NCBI GenBank assembly: GCA_014529385.2
Contig: CM043944.1
Coordinates: forward strand, 90,687,384-90,751,383
DNA from: Adiantum capillus-veneris
Lineage: Eukaryota > Streptophyta > Polypodiopsida > Polypodiales > Pteridaceae
Length of the DNA stretch: 64,000 bases
Direction of reading: 5' to 3'
Shown here one piece after another: positions 1 to 13,058 of the stretch. How positions within the stretch are numbered: position 1 is the first letter of the stretch; every line of letters begins with the position of its first letter. Both the position numbers and the translations under genes were made by a program. The notes beneath the pieces are model-generated. The model was not told the origin of the DNA. It saw only the letters and a program-made list of their open reading frames with translations, and searched no databases.

Positions 1-3000
1 CAGCCCCAAATCTTTCATCTTGAAAGTAGCATTCAAATCAGCCTTAAATTCAGCAATATGTCTCTCATTTGGTCCAGTGATCAGCAAATCATCAACATAA
101 AGAACCACAATGAGAAATACATCATCCTCACGCTTTACATACAATGTGATTTATGTTGGACTGTTACGAAAGCCTCATTTAACCAAGTGAGTGTCAGCTT
201 TCTCATACCAAGCACGAGGAGATTGCTTCAACCCATACAAAGCCTTCTTACATTTGCACACTTTGTCCTCTTGTCCTTTTATGACAAAACCGCGAGGCTA
301 CGTTACATAAACTTCCTCAAATATGTCACCATTCAAGAAAGCAATAACAATGTCTGATTGATGTACATCCCAACCAAAATGAGCTGCCAATGCACATAGA
401 AAACGTACAGTAGTCATACGACAAGTGGGAGCAAAAGTCTCTTCATAATCTATGCCTTTTTGTTGTGCATAACCCTTTGCAACAAGTCGAGCCTTATGGC
501 GATCGATCTCACCATCCGGCTTGCGTTTCAACTTGTAAACCTACTTTGTACCAATGGCCTTTTTGCCAGGAGGCAAATCACATAAAGTCCATGTGTCATT
601 CTCTATAAGTGCATCATATTCTGATTTCATGGCAGCAATCCAATTTTCTGAATTCTGTGCTTCATCAAAAGACAGAGGCTCCTCAACATCATGTAAACTA
701 GACACAACCAAAGCATAACAATCTGATGCATAAGATGCATGGCGAGAGCCTGAACGAGTACGACTAGATAAAGGTGCATCCAATTTACTATCATGCAAAG
801 TGTGCACCAGCCATTTTGGCATACCTCTAGCCTGCTCATTTTCAGCCCTTTCCTCATCAAGTACATCATGTACATCTGCATCAATAATAGGTTGTTCTAA
901 AACATTTTTAGAAACCCCCATAGGCTGTACATTTGCCTCATTGGAACTTACATTCGTATTTCCACCACTGAAAAGAGGCAACAAAGTGTCATAAATGTCC
1001 TGTGAGCTTACATTACTGTCTCTAGTACATGACAGCAAGGGCTGAACAGAGTCTTCCACAAACACTACATCCCGTTAAACCAGAATACGTTTTGTTTCTG
1101 GATGATACAACCTGTAACCTTTGCTTTTAGCACTATAACCAACAAAAATACATTTGACAACCTTATCATCCAATTTTCTGCGCTGCACTTGTGGCACCAA
1201 AGCATATGCCAAACAACCAAAAACACGCATGTGCTCAATAGAAGGCTTTCTATCATGACATGCTTCATATGGAGTAATAGACTGCAAAGCTTTCGTAGGA
1301 CACCTGTTAAGTACATAAGTGGCACACATGATGGCCTCGAGCCAAAAAGAATGCGGCAAAGCTTGACTTTTGACCATACATCGTGCCATTTCCGTTAGTG
1401 ACCTGTTTTTCCTCTCAGCAACACCATTTTGCTGAGGTGTATAAGGCACTGTACATTGGTGTTTTATCCCACGACTAGCCAGAAATGCATTAAATTCATG
1501 AGACATATACTCCCCCCCTCGATCGGAACGGAGGGTGCCCATAGTACATTTTGAGACATTTTCAGCCATAGCCAAAAATTGTTTGAAGCACATAAAAACT
1601 TCGGACTTCGCTTTAAGCGGAAATACCCATGCATGCCTGGAGTAATCATCAATGAAAGTCACGAAGTACAGGTAATTGCCCAAGGACGGAGTTTGCATGG
1701 GCCCACAAACATCACTATGCACAAGCTGCAACGTGCATGTGGCCCTAACTGAACCATCCTTTGGAAACTTAGAACGCTGCATTTTACCCAGAATACAGCC
1801 TTCACAAACATGTTTGACAGGTGCTTCAAGAGGCGGCAAAGAAGCAACCATATCAGATTTCTGCAAACGCAGCAAACTTGCAAAATTCAGATGACCAAAA
1901 CGTGCATGCCAAAGTTTTGCATCTGAAATAGCCCTTGAATCTGCAACAGCATTTGCAAAATTTTGTCCACACTTGTCATACAAAGTGAGCTTATACAGCC
2001 CACGACACAAAAGCCCAGATGCAACAATTTCATCACCAAAACTGAGATCATGAACTGTACATCTGTCATCCACAAATTTGACTACAAGTCCAAGTCTAGC
2101 AAGTGCGGATACAGACAAGAGATTCTTTCTGATCCCAGGTACATAAAGTGCATCAACAAGTGTGAAGGAACTGCCATTAGCAGCAGTGAGCACAATCTTT
2201 CCAACTCCCTGAATTGGATAAGAGGCGTTGTTGGCACAAGTGACTGAATTCCCATGAGGGACAGACTCAAGAGAGGTAAACAATTCACGATGTGAGGTAA
2301 TGTGCTTTGTAGCACCACTGTCGAAATACCACACATGTGAATCTGCAGCAACTGACAAGCATGCATCATGGACAGCAGGATTGTAAGTGCACTCTGCGCT
2401 AAAAGCCCATTCTGCATCAACATCAGCATCACAATCTCCTTTCACAGAAGACTCAACAATGGCTGCATTTGTAGTGGAACCAGCATTTGCAGTGGAACCA
2501 CCCTCTTTCTTCTTAGCCTCTTTGGCCTTCAACTTAGGACACGACTTGATCAAGTGATCATTGGCTTTACAATAATGGCAACACATCTTCTTTTTGCCCT
2601 TATCACCAGAATTGCCAGACGAAGTGCTGCCAGCAGAAGCATTAGGAACAGAATTTTTGCCACTCGCAGCAGAACCATAAGAAGTGGCTGCATTACTGTT
2701 ACCACCCTTTCTTTGAGAAGCAATAAAAGCCTGTTCAACTGCACGCTGCCTAGTCCTGTTTTTTCTAGAAAGTGACTCTTGCAACAGCAATGTGCATAAT
2801 GCATCAAACTTGACAACTTCAGGATTTCCTTGGGTCATGAGTCTCCAAGTACTAGCAAAAGTCTGGTAGGAATCTGGTAAGGCATCAAGAACAGTCTGCA
2901 CAAGGGAACTGTCCGAAATGACTTCACCTGCAGAAATGAGTTGCTCATTGATATCCTTGACACTAGCAAGGAAAGTGTCCATATCATCTTCCTCATGCAT

Positions 3001-3432
3001 AATCTTCGACTCTAGCTCTTTACGCAGCAAAGCAATTTTAGCCTCATTGCGGCTTGCATAAAGACCTGCTAGAATATCCCAAGCCTGTTTTGCAGATTTT
3101 GCTGAGCGGATGTGAGGAATAACGGTGCGCTTCACAGACAACGCAATCAATGCATGAGCCTGCGCATCCTTAACATCCCAACGAGCTTGTTCTGCCATAG
3201 GCAAAACAACTCTAACAGCTGCAATCCTTGCAGCAAGACCTGCAACATCCTCAACATCGCCTACATCTTCAGAACCAGGACGTACATCAATGCCCTGCAC
3301 AATGTTCCAGACACCTTTTGACACAAGAACATGTTGTTGCATCATATAAGCCCACATAGGGTAGTTGTCCCCATCCAACCTGTCCTCAGCAGCAAACATC
3401 TTGAACACATCTATGTTGTTGTTGTCAGCCAT
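1..3432 (-). pseudogene. Copia gag-pol polyprotein (Copia-1), decayed and cut by the window edge
   Basis: This is the polyprotein of a Ty1/Copia retrotransposon read on the minus strand. The start at 3432 (MADNNNIDVF) is preferred to the upstream Met at 3492 because gag homology begins there. In order it has a gag domain, a CCHC knuckle (CCHYCKANDHLIKSC, near 2585), an aspartic protease (WYFDSGATKH, near 2325), an integrase zinc region and DDE core (HSDVCGP, LRSDRGGEY, QQNGVAERKN), and the start of reverse transcriptase with YVDD at 88-99. One frame runs throughout but is broken by stops at 1075-1077 (TAA), 541-543 (TAG, where a conserved Trp is expected), 298-300 (TAG), 175-177 (TGA) and 151-153 (TAA). 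RNase H and the 3' LTR lie beyond the left edge. It is a non-functional copy. Identification as Copia is firm from the IN-before-RT order. Confidence 0.95.
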
Positions 3433-3780
3433 GGTAAATGCTGCACCTGATGTGAAAACTGCCCGAAAATAGGAGAAATGGAGCGGGAACAACTTGTGCT
3501 ATATAGCACAAACCGTAGAAGACTATAAGGCACCTGTTATGCAGAAAACGGCACTGACAGAAAATCTACACAAAATGACGAAATAGCCTGTGCAGTACTG
3601 CCCGTAGTGGAAACGGAGGCCGAAATGAGCCCAAATCAAAATTCTGAGCTGACCAAGCTCTTCGAGCTATCCCAAAATATTTGTCGACCTGCGAACGCTC
3701 GCCAAAGCTCACTGAAATCGGAGAAAGTGAGTAGGCGTGTGCTGGAGCAGCTGGCGACTAAGCCCGGGAGGACGTGACCT

Positions 3781-3792
3781 GCTCTGATACCA
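3781..3792 (-). promoter_or_regulatory. Primer-binding site of Copia-1 (tRNA-iMet type)
   Basis: The minus strand reads TGGTATCAGAGC two bases inside the LTR. This is the standard complement of the 3' end of plant initiator tRNA-Met used to prime minus-strand cDNA synthesis, and it fixes the direction of the element. Confidence 0.85.
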
Positions 3793-3794
3793 AT

Positions 3795-4021
3795 TGTTGG
3801 AATTAGGGTTGCAGAGAAACACACACAGCTTGGAGAAGACGAAGGAAGCTCAAGGCACACAATAGAGAGTGTGTTACTTAGTGTGCAATGGAAAGATAGA
3901 TAGCCCTAGAGTGATGGGCGTATATACAATGCACGGGGGAAAAAACCTCCTAAAGAGGGAAAAAATGCCCCGGCGGTCCTAGTGTGTTCACACACATCAC
4001 TACCACATGTATATGGTAACA
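3795..4021 (-). repeat. 5' LTR of Copia-1
   Basis: This 227-bp block lies directly upstream of the Copia-1 primer-binding site. Read on the minus strand it starts TGTTACC and ends CCAACA, giving the expected TG...CA with short inverted ends. A TATA-like stretch (gtatatac, about 3931) sits inside it. The second LTR is outside the window, so the outer boundary at 4021 rests only on the terminal motif and could be off by a few bases. Confidence 0.7.
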
Positions 4022-4183
4022 ATGTATAAAACACTAGAATGATACCTCATTATCACTCATTATCACTATGATGTACAAAAATGAATAAAAGACTAAGCTA
4101 GTCATTGTCCTTTGTCTAAAGCTAGCTATCTTTTGAATTGTTTATGTTCTTTTGTATATAAGTATAAGTCTAAAAATAGCAAA

Positions 4184-4186
<3 letters not shown>

Positions 4187-4221
<35 letters not shown>

Positions 4222-4280
4222 GACCTGTGCATGAAAACGCTATCTCTCTAGGCTACAATATTCGGTATGCAATAGCACTC

Positions 4281-4326
<46 letters not shown>

Positions 4327-4361
4327 GATAGTTTCCCACGACGTTAAAATACTCTTCTTTT

Positions 4362-4396
<35 letters not shown>
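4187..4396. repeat. Microsatellite cluster: (AC)n then two (TC)n arrays
   Basis: An (AC)n run at about 4187-4219 is followed by (TC)n at about 4277-4324 and 4365-4396. The 40 bases between the two TC arrays (ggatagtttcccacgacg, then ttaaaat) recur at 42443-42480 next to another CT array. They match the 3' end of the SINE candidate described there, so this is probably a 5'-truncated copy of that SINE. Confidence 0.8.
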
Positions 4397-4400
<4 letters not shown>

Positions 4401-5515
4401 CCCGCCCCCCTTCCGACTATATGGATACTGTTGGGAGCTCTCCATAGTTAGCTTTATTCGCTTGCCTTTGCACTCCAAAATTAGCTTAGATTAACTTTAC
4501 AATTTGACAAAATTAGCTTAACAATTTTCCCCTCAAATCAACGGATGCCAAGTGACATGCCTCCCCTTCCATTATTTCAAAAATTGATATTACACAATAA
4601 AGGTGATGATGCCCTTACTCATTGTTTTTCCTATAGGTTCTAACCTCTAGGTAGGTAGGCCTTGTGATTTTATCACTTGTTTGGTCGAAAGATGGAATGT
4701 TATTGAACAATTATACCATTTACACGAGTAAAAGGGGTCGACTGTTTTTAATTTAAAATGCATTAGTTTTAAGATGCTTCGAAGATTCCTCCAATCCGCT
4801 TCTCGCTTGCTACCCTCATCCTCACCCTCGCCCCTACATCAGACCTCTGGTATCCGTGCCTCTGTTCCACTGCCCTTGATGCTGTGTGCTCACTCCATTG
4901 TGTGCGTGTCGATGCCATCGAACGTGCCACCACCAATCTCGCATGTGTCCATGGGAGGCCCATGTCCTGCTGCTTGCCCATCGCAACGCCACTTGCATAG
5001 ATGCACCCCCTCTCCCTTCTTAAAGTTGCTCCAATGACTTCTCACCTATGACCTATGAGTCATCTGTTCGCTGTGCCTCATGCCCTCTTCACCCTTGACC
5101 ACTTGCCAATAACCCCACAATACGATATTTTGAAGTTCCCAAATGCAAGAGCATTTGTAGAACATTCTACACACCTTTTGACAGGCTTTGGTTGTATCCA
5201 GGTTTTGCTTCTGCGTTGTTAGCCTCTCAAATTGTGGTGCCACACGAGAGAGAGAGAGAGAAAGAGAGAGACGAGTTGCATGCAGCATGAGTGGCGGTCA
5301 ATTGCATGCAAACGGTGAGAAAAAGAATCACCCGATTACATATGATAAAGACGGAATCTATGTAGATTCCCTCTATATAGGGGTTAAAAATCAATCGTGG
5401 GTGGGATCATTTACCTTAACATCATTCTTGGCGCCATGGAAAACTCTGCGTTTGAACTAAATTAAGCACTGCCCCCCTCCCAGGCTGTTGCTGGGGTATT
5501 CACTATGCAAAGAAA
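4397..5515. other. Intergenic and upstream region of the AP-3 sigma gene
   Basis: I see no convincing gene here. The short open frames (for example 4774-5037) have no recognisable domain. A purine array lies at about 5246-5272. The stretch must contain the promoter and 5' UTR of the AP-3 sigma gene, but no TATA box or transcription start can be assigned with confidence. Confidence 0.4.
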
Positions 5516-8500
5516 ATGATCCACGCTGTACTGGTGTTGAACACGCTAGGCAAACCCCGCCTAGCCAAGTTCTACTACCCACTGGTAAGCGTCCCTCACT
5601 GGGTCTCTTCCCTTTTCTTTTCTGGGATCGGCATTGCCAGATTTGCAGTCTTTACACGGTAAGCGTTATATCAGTTTTTGTGATTACAAGCTTTTGCTCG
5701 GTTTTCTGTGTTTGTAGCGTGCAGAGAAGCAGCAGGACATCATTCGAAGTGTCTACAAAGGTCTTTTTTTGTTCTGCAATGCATTTCTGAAAAGCAGGTG
5801 CTTAGCTTGCTTGCACCAGCAAGCTTGGAACCATGTGTTCATATCGCAAGCTAGAATATGGTTTAGTGGATCTCATCTTTGGCTTCCTATTGATCTAAAA
5901 CGGTTGTTAATAGTTTCATTCGCATAAAAGTTCACCTGGGTTTCTTTTTGCTGCTATAATATCTTGTTTTGATGGCGGGCTGTGCTTTAAATCATCAATT
6001 TCCAGTTCTCGATCACACTCAAATGGCAAGGGGAGGTTCGGGGAGAGTTGGGGGTGGGGGTGAGGTGGGTCTCTAGCTTTCCAAGAAGAAGCTTTTGGAT
6101 CATAGTCAAGTAAATGGACCATAGTTATTTCTGGACATCAAACTAACCAGTGTGACTATATAGGCATATTTGGGGGGGGGGGGGGGGGGGGGGGGGGAAG
6201 GGGTGTCTTTTTGAAACGAGCTAGCACCACGTGCCAAGGGAAAAGAACAGACTGAACAAACTTTGGACGCTTCAAAACAACTGAACTGCAAGAGATACAC
6301 TGCATGTGAGACACGGAGGGTTGGGGGGGGGGGGGAGGAGAAAAGGGGTGTGTCTGTAACGAGATAGCACCACGTGCCAAGGGAAAAGAACAGATTGAAC
6401 AAGCTTTAGACGCTTCAAAACAATTGAACTGAAAGAGATACACTGCATGCGAGACACGGAGTGGCGGAGTTCCACCCAAGAGAGCATTGGCCCCGAACTG
6501 TGGCACCCCTTGCGGTATTTCTTTATATTGCTTCAACTCAGTATAACAACGACAACATAGCTGTGCATCTCCCGCGGGAAGGATCCCACAAAGCGAGTCT
6601 GTAGTTCATATTTAAAGGCCCTTGGGCATCAAAAGCAGTTTACATGAAAAGCATCATCTTCAAAAGCATTTGGTTCCAAGAGCTAGCGCCTATGGCTACC
6701 AACGCAATTTGCGAAAATTTGTACATCTACCATGTCAGCAGTCAACGCGAAACGCGGGTGTTTGTACAACTGCCACATCACCTGTGTGTGTGTGTGTGTA
6801 GGAAAACAGCAAAAGCTGCCGCTTTCCTTTTTTCCCTGCTGCCGCAAATCCCGCTGGAAATCCTGGGCGTCCGTACAGTGACTGCCACATGGCACTGCCT
6901 CCGTTCGGGTACAGCCAGCGACGTCAGCAGTTTAGGGTCTCCTGCAGTTAGGGTTTCTTGCAGTGACGTCATCATTCAGCACGGGCAGCCACATCACAGT
7001 TTGTGACAGAGTTCGCAGCAAAACCGCTCAATCTGTTCCTTAAAAGAGACCTTCTTAAATAAAGAGGTTGGGAGAAAAGAGTTCCAAAATCTCTCGCAAT
7101 AAGCGCCCAAAGAATCTCCCTTGGTCATCCGAAGATGATTCCAAGCGGTTCGTATATCTCGTTTGTACTTGCGAGTTAGCCAAGAAGAAATAAAGAGCTG
7201 TCACAAACTAGTGACGTGGCTGCCCTGTATACACACACACCCTCCCCGCATGGACAACCCTCGGAAAACCCGTTGAGATGCGAGAAGAGATCACGACGAA
7301 GTTTCACGCGAGGAGTATGGCCCGCGTCTGTCTACCCAGGCAGAGATCGAAGAGATGGAGCGTTGACGTTTGATCGGCGATGCAACAAAGATGATGCTAA
7401 ATTTTGCGAAGGACTCGAAATTTGCAATATTTATGAGCCAAACCTCCTTTGAAGAGGTGCACTCACAGTGGCGACAGACCACATAACCACCCCTCAAACC
7501 GGCATTGAAGAAACCTCCTACTCCAAGGATGTACACAGAGCAAGAATTAGAAGAGGTGGGTGATGCACGAATTGCTCAGCTTTTTGACGTGTAGAACAAA
7601 GCAGAAAAGCACGACAAAAAGCAGAAGAAAGGAACTGACTTCTCGGGTTATTTGGATCGTCAGTCTACATTTGCATCGGCAAGAAAGCAGAAGAAGCGTG
7701 TTCGATTTGAAGGAGTATCCAGTTCTTCTTCTTCTGAGAGTTCTTCTAGCTCCTATGACTCGAGCGAAGAAGACAAAAGGCAAAAAGCGAAGCAAAAAGC
7801 AAAGCTTCAAAAAGGGCAAGGCCTAAATCTCGCCTCGTGGTTGACAATTCTACAGAGGACTCGTCTTCAGATAGTTCGAACTTTGACGACAACAACTTTT
7901 ACGCAAAGAAGAAGAATTTTCTTAAAGCCAATCTGAAAGACAAAAGCAAGAAAGTCGGAGAGTTTAAGGAAGGTGGACAATCAATTAAATTTGACACGTT
8001 TTCTGGTTATAGAGATGCTTCGAAGGCTTTGTCTTTCATACAGCAGTTTGATATAGCTTTCTCAGGAGGGCGTTACTCAGAGCACTCCAAGAATTGGAGG
8101 GCTGACTCTTACTTTAAGGGGAATGCTGGTCCACGCTTCTATTAAACAAGACAGCGCCAGTTAAATGGCTGAATTTCAAAAGGCTTTTTATTTCTTCTTG
8201 GCTGGCTCGAGAGTATGAACGCGACATACGAACTGCTTGGAACCATCTTCGGATGACCAAGAAGGATATAGTGGACGCTTATTGCGAGACATTTTGGAGC
8301 TCTTTTCTACCCGCCTCTTCATTTAAGAAGATCTCGTTCAAAGAACAGATTGAGCGGTTTACCTTGGGTCTTCCTACAGAGATCTGAGGTCACTGCTTAG
8401 AACAAAAGTCAGCTTCCATTCAGGAGCTGACGAGTCATGCGAAATTGGGTTTTGCCATTCACTCAGGCAGTTTGATCCACCCCATCGATGAAATCATGAC

Positions 8501-11500
8501 AAAGGGCCAAACAGACTTCGAAAAATGAAAGTAGAAAGAGGAAGAGCAACCCAAAAAAGAAAGAAAAGGATGCATGACCCAAACTCACTCCTCGAGAGAG
8601 AGCTCTCTATATCAAGGAGGGAAAGTGCTTTGGATGCGGGGAAACTCGGCATATCTCCGCAAAGTGCCCTAAAAAGGCATCGAAAGAACAGAACGACAAG
8701 GACGATGAAAGGCCTGAGAGTTCGAGAGTAGCTGAGGAACGTGGACGAAAAGGCAAGATGAAAACAGGACTGGTTCCAAATTGCGTGGGTACTGACCCAA
8801 GCACGATGGACGAGAGTACATAACTTTGTCGAGCGTGGGGCAAAGTAAAAGACCAAGAAGCCTTGATCTTCTTTGATGGAGGAGCCAAGGCCAACTTCAT
8901 TTCACCTGAATTGGCGGCGCGTCTCGAGATCACACCCGATCGAATGGGACCACTAGTGGAGGCAGTTCTAGCGGCACCCGGCAGGGACGTAGCCATTACA
9001 CCTGTCATTGGCAAACTTCGATTGCATTGTCAGGGGTACTTGGGGCATGAGGACTTCTACATAATGCCTTTGGAAGGTTGTGATGTCCTCTTGGGAATTC
9101 CGTGGTACCACAAGAACAACGTTGTGGTCGACTATCAGGCGAGAAAAGCGACTTTGACTATAGAGAAGGGCAGAACCATTGTACTCGATGTAAAACTTAA
9201 GGGCGAGTTTGTCCCTAGTGTATCGGCTTCGGCCATTTCAAAATTAATGAAATCCAGTCTGTATGTTTACTCGATCTTTTTGAGAGATGAATGATGAGAA
9301 TAGGACGCCAAGATTTTCTCCACACTCATGCCGATTGCTTCTCAAAGGGCTTGCCAGGCGAGTTGCCACCCGCTCGTCCTGAAGATCATACCATTGATCT
9401 GATACCTGGGAGCACACCACAAAACCGGCCACCTTATAATGTGAGCCGAGCCCAGAACGAAGAAATTATGAACCAAGTGAAAGACCTCTTGGAAAGGGTC
9501 TTGTCCAGTGACCAGTCTAGTACTTCACCGTACTGCTCTCTAGTGTTGTTGGTTTTGAAGAAAGACGGGACTTGGAGAATGTGCATCGATTATATAGCTC
9601 TCAACAAAATCAACATCAAGAACAGATTTATGATTCCTAGAATTGATGATATACTTGACCGACTTCAGGGATCCTCGTGCTTTAGCAGGATAGACTTGAA
9701 AAGTGGATATCATCAGATCCGAATTGCGTCGGGAGATGTCTACAAGACAACCTTTTGGACGACTTTTGGGTTATTTGAGTTTTTGGTGATGCCTTTTGGC
9801 CTAAACAATGCTCCTGCGGCATTTAACTGGATGATGGATAGGATTTTTAGAGAGTACAGACTATTTGTCGGCACTTTCTTTGATGACATCATTGTTTTCT
9901 CCAAGGATGAGGCAGAACATAGAGTACATCTGCTTCAAGTCTTTCAGGCATTACCAGATCACAAGTTGGTGATTAATGCGAAGAAAAGTGAATTTTTCCT
10001 ACCAGAGACACACCTTTTGGGACACATTGTCTGAGCAGCGGGAGTGCAGATGGACCCGGCCAAGATAGAGACTTTTCGTGATTAGCGAGATTTGAAGAAT
10101 GTCCATGAAGTTAGAAGCTTCTTGGGATTGTGTTCGTACTACAGACAGTTCATTAGAAAGTTTGCAGAGGTTGCTTTCCCTTTGCATATCTTGACACAGA
10201 AAGGAGTCCCTTTCTCGTGGGGACCCACAGAGGTGACTGCCTTTCAGACATTGAAAGTGAAATTGACTACGGGACCAGTTTTGACTTTGTCGGACTTGCA
10301 GAAGTCATTTGAAGTATATTGTGATGCTTGTGGTCGTAGTTTGGGTGTGGTCTTAATGCAAGAAGGCCATGTCATTGCTTATGAGAGCCGATTGCTCTCA
10401 AGGCCGGAATTGACAAGGATATTGAAGAACTCTCAGTTTGCCCACCATATTATTGAGAAGATGAAGACTGAACTCTATACATGTTCGTACAACCAAAAAG
10501 TGTCGATACTAGGAAGTCTGGAAAGCAGTGTCAAGGGTGCTTACAAATGTGTTCCAAAATAGCACAGATTTATGAGAAAGAGCTTTTGGCGGTTATCCTT
10601 GCTCTTACTCAGTGGCGATATTACCTACTCGGAGCGGATTTTATTGTCTTTACAGACCATCAGGGTTTACGCTACTTCTTGTCAAACGAAGCAGCTATCG
10701 GAAAAGCAGATGCGGTGGGCGAACATCTTGTCACAGTTTCACTTCCAGATTGTCTATGTGCAGGGACAAAAGAATTTGGTGGCAAATGCTTTGTCTCGGA
10801 AACCGTTGGTTCTGGCTATTTCCGCAATACATCATAGGAGCTTCGAGGATATGGTCGATCAGTATGCCATGGATATAGATTTTACAGACATTTTCACACG
10901 GATACGGGATGGGGAGACAATAGCGGGATATTCCATTCGGGATGGCTACTTGATGAGGAAAACCATGTTGTGCGTTACAAAGCCGTTGAGGGAAAAGGTT
11001 ATGACCGAATGTCACTATCCACCTTTTACGGGTCATTGCGGCATTGTTACCACCTTGAAAGGGGTAGAGAGATACTTCTTTTGGCCGAGACTCAAGAAGG
11101 ATGTGGACGAGTTTGTGCGCAGTTGCTTGGTATGCCAGAGTTTGACAAGCATAAAGCACATGGATTGTTACAGCCTTTGCCGATACCCACTCGCCCCTGG
11201 GAAAGTATTGCAATGGATTTCATTTTTGATCTCTTGAGAACACAGAGTGGTCACGATGGTATCTGGACTGCTATTGATAGATTTAGCAAGCAGGCTCATT
11301 TCATTCCAGTGAAGAAAACAGTCAAGCCGGATCACTCAGCGAGACTGTTTGTGGCCCAAATCTTTAGATTACATGGCATGCCCGAGATGATTGTCTCCGA
11401 CAGGGACCCCAGATTCACGAGTTTGTTTTGGAAGGTGATTTGGGAGAACATTGGCACGCGGTTGCAGTTCTCGTCACCTTTCCACCCTTAGACTGACGGG

Positions 11501-13020
11501 AAATCTGAGATTGCTAATTCAGTAGTACTAGATTTATTGAAGTCTTACATCTCGGATCAGAAGACTCAATGGGAAAAGTACTTACCTTTGGTGGAATTTG
11601 CGTACAACAACACGATACACTCTTGGACGGGGAAGGCGCCATTTGAGATTATTGAAGGTGCTGCAAAGGTTCCACCCTTCCTAAGCACGAAAGATAAGAT
11701 TTTTGAAGCCGATGAGTACATGCACGACTTGGATACGACTTTTGCCAAGGTCCGCGAGGCTTTGCAGAAATCTCAGTAAAGACAAAAAAAGGCAGCAGAT
11801 CGCCATCGTCGCGATTTGAAATTGAAGGAGAATGATTGGGTGCTCTTACGTTTTGAGAAGGCACGCCTGAGAAAGAAAAAGGGAAAGGAGAGGCTTTGTT
11901 TAAAGCTCAGTATGTGATACTACGGACCTTTCCAGATCTCTGAAAAGATCAATGATGTCTCCTTCCGACTGAAACTGCCTGAAGATGGGGAGCCTAATGA
12001 GCAACACGAAGTGGAAGAAAACAAGGAGATCCTTGTTCTTGAACAGATATTGGCACATAAGGACAGAAAGAATAAGGGTAAAGTGAGAAGGCGGTTCTTA
12101 GTTAAATTCAAGAACTATCCTGCACTGGATGCGAAGTGGATGGAGGAGGAGGACCTAGCAGATACTCCTTAGATTGTGAAACTTTACCTTGAAGCTTTTG
12201 GTTTAGCATAGAACCCCGAATTTAGCTTGGACGGAGATCTGGTGCAGTGGGTTTGCACAAGAGGGGAGTTACTCCGCTCCTTTGTCGACAGATGCCTCGA
12301 TTTTTGAATACTAGAGTCACTGATGTCTCTTTGAGCTTCAGGGATACTGAGAGCTGACAGTATTCTGCTGTATGACTTTATGAAATGGAATTCCGGAAAA
12401 TATGAAACTGATTTGTTCTTGACTTGTTTAAGTGCAGGAACTGATAGACAAAATGATTGCAGCATTTTGGTCTGAATGATCTCGATAGACATGGTTGCAA
12501 TAGGAATTAGTCAATCGGGCATCTATGAGGTCTTGAGCGGATCCAGATGCGATTGCTAATTGCATTGCCGATAAATCATGGTCTGAGATCCGAATGAATA
12601 TTGGATGTGATTTGTCATGTGATGTCCAGTGATGTCATGTGATGCGACTGTCGATTGGTACATGTGCTAGATGTGTGTTCCTAGTGCGTCGGTACTAACA
12701 ATCAGTGTTTGCTAAGATAGTTTATGGCTTCTGTATGTTTTGCAGGCGTAATTGAGGGCGATTACAATGCTTTCAAGAGGGGGGTATGTCACAAACTGGT
12801 GACGTGGCTGCCCTGTACACACACCCCCTCCCCGCATGGACAGCCCTTGGAAAACCCGCTGATGATGACGTGGTTGCATCGTACGGACGAGCCCGCGAAA
12901 TGCGAAAATGCTGACACGTGGCAGGCTGTACGAACGTCCGCTTTTTGTGCCGCTTTTCACGGAAATTCGCTGGTAGCTTTTTGCTACGCAATTGGAGAGA
13001 GCTCTTTTTCTTTTGCTTTA

Positions 13021-13058
<38 letters not shown>

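Noticed and set aside
4774-5037. 87-codon plus-strand frame upstream of AP-3 sigma
   Set aside because: No domain, Ser/Pro-rich low complexity, and an overlapping frame on the other strand; probably chance.
6106-6536. Overlapping minus-strand open frames rich in Pro
   Set aside because: They are translations of the complementary poly-G runs and duplicated LTR end, not a gene.
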